Assembly (NCBI GenBank): GCA_900769535.1
Contig: CAAGHB010000083.1
Location: 1-7,118 of the forward strand
Length of the DNA: 7,118 bases
Reading direction: 5' to 3'
DNA from: Clostridia bacterium
GTDB lineage: Bacteria > Bacillota > Clostridia > Oscillospirales > Acutalibacteraceae
Both the position numbers and the translations under genes were made by a program. Positions 6,499 through 7,118 of the stretch are shown one piece after another. The stretch's first letter is position 1. Every line of letters starts with the position of its first letter. Below the pieces are notes generated by a model. The model saw only the letters and a list, made by a program, of their open reading frames with translations, had not been told where the DNA came from and did not search any database.

Positions 6499-7118
6499 TT
6501 ACTCATTTATGCAGTAATTTTTAAATTTATCTGAATACCGTTGTGTTCCGTCATTCATTACCCACATTGCCTCAACCTTTTCAAGTGATTCAATAAGATT
6601 GTATCCGTCCATGTAATCCATTGAAAATAATGCGGTTGAAAGGGCATCGGCATAAGCCGACGATTCGCAAAGCACCGAAATTGACAAATACCGTTCACTT
6701 GGCATAAGCGTTTGAGGGTCGATTATATGATGATAATTTTTATCGTTTACGGTATAAAAACGTTGATACGAGCCGCTGGTTACGAGGGACATATCCTCGA
6801 TTTCAAGATATTCAATATATGGCTTTTCGGCGTTTTGTGTGTCGGGATTTTCAATCCCTATCTTCCATTTTTCGCCGTTGGGACGCTTTCCGACGGTTCT
6901 TACGTTTCCTCCAACGTTAAGAATGTATCCCTCAATACCTTTATCTTTCATCTGTCGCGCTGTTTCCTCCACGGCGTACCCTTGTGCAACGGCGCCGACG
7001 TCTAATTTCATTTTCGGGTCGGAAATGAAAACTATAAACCACATGATACATTCGCGCCGTAGCGACAAGGACATGTCCGGTATTATCAGATGACATATTA
7101 ATCCCCCCATAACAAGCA
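6499..7118 (-). CDS. apbE: ApbE-type FAD:protein FMN transferase, C-terminal part (runs off right edge, 5' region suspect)
   Basis: ApbE enzymes act outside the membrane, using FAD to attach FMN to Thr of flavoproteins such as RnfG/NqrC-type subunits and extracellular reductases. Numbering from the ATG at 7110 (203 residues), family motifs run from about residue 31: DPKMKLDVGAVAQGYAVE (core G-A-x-A-(K)-G, with Gln43 for the usual Lys), NVGGN (65-69), TSGSYQRF (111-118), HHIIDPQT (127-134) and ADALSTALF (Asp155 and Thr159, the Mg-binding pair). Typical members are 300-350 residues with 130 or more before the first of these motifs, so the ATG at 7110 is very unlikely to be the true start. It has no Shine-Dalgarno, and the frame stays open to the window edge. 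Residues 1 to about 24 do not look like ApbE and use rare-looking codons (ATA, CTA, CGG), so the gene may be interrupted or frameshifted there. The family call for the C-terminal half is firm; intactness is not established. Confidence 0.85.
   Translation of the reverse strand, partial: LVMGGLICHLIIPDMSLSLRRECIMWFIVFISDPKMKLDVGAVAQGYAVEETARQMKDKGIEGYILNVGGNVRTVGKRPNGEKWKIGIENPDTQNAEKPYIEYLEIEDMSLVTSGSYQRFYTVNDKNYHHIIDPQTLMPSERYLSISVLCESSAYADALSTALFSMDYMDGYNLIESLEKVEAMWVMNDGTQRYSDKFKNYCINE
7044..7088. repeat. Possible small structured element at the start of the visible apbE frame
   Basis: A compact set of inverted repeats lies in the non-ApbE-like stretch: an outer imperfect pair TGATAC (7044-7049) with GTATTATCA (7080-7088, two extra bases), an inner TCGC/GCGA hairpin (7052-7055 with 7062-7065) and a perfect 10-base palindrome GGACATGTCC (7069-7078). 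Together with the loss of ApbE similarity this suggests a REP- or MITE-like insertion, but only one copy is visible and the stems are short. Chance is a serious alternative. Confidence 0.25.

Noticed and set aside
6712..7093. Two overlapping plus-strand frames opposite the apbE-like gene
   Set aside because: They are antisense to well-conserved ApbE motifs and lack ribosome sites; they look like shadow frames.
1..7118. A novel defence, mobile or biosynthetic system
   Set aside because: Every substantial frame is assigned to a known family, with no transposase, integrase, toxin-antitoxin pair, array or unexplained gene cluster. Only the right-edge segment remains unexplained.

Overview
This window reads as chromosomal DNA from a low- to mid-GC Gram-positive anaerobe, most likely a Clostridia member close to the Oscillospirales/Ruminococcaceae. 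That placement is inferred from gene content and style: a DegV protein, a DUF378 membrane protein, a serine-rich anchored polysaccharide deacetylase, an ApbE-type flavin transferase and AAGGAG-type ribosome binding sites. No 16S or other marker is present. I see no rRNA, tRNA, CRISPR array, transposase or phage gene.

Layout. Positions 1-331 (minus) hold the first 110 codons of a DegV-family lipid-binding protein, with a well-formed promoter and Shine-Dalgarno. A 333-base AT-rich divergent intergenic region follows. Next comes a plus-strand operon: glycogen/maltodextrin phosphorylase (665-3070), then a GH13 alpha-glucan hydrolase (3070-4917) whose start codon overlaps the phosphorylase stop by one base. 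A small DUF378 two-helix membrane protein (5015-5227) follows on the same strand. A perfect 18-bp bidirectional terminator (5241-5280) separates it from a convergent minus-strand gene for a membrane-anchored CE4 polysaccharide deacetylase (5297-6343). Beyond a second terminator hairpin (6459-6495), the C-terminal half of an ApbE-type FAD:protein FMN transferase (minus, from 6499) runs off the right edge.

How the genes work together. The phosphorylase and GH13 enzyme form a clear functional pair. Neither has a signal peptide, so both should act on cytoplasmic glycogen or imported maltodextrins. The GH13 enzyme would hydrolyse linkages or small oligosaccharides that the phosphorylase cannot use, and the phosphorylase would yield glucose-1-phosphate. 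The deacetylase and ApbE act outside the membrane, on cell-wall glycan and on flavoproteins respectively, and have no evident link to the operon. DegV and DUF378 are of uncertain physiological role.

Novelty. Most of the window is ordinary housekeeping and carbohydrate-metabolism DNA, and I did not find a convincing undescribed system. The stretch most worth checking is the last ~90 bases. There the apbE reading frame stays open but stops resembling ApbE, uses different codons and contains nested inverted repeats, which suggests a small insertion, a frameshift or a broken gene.
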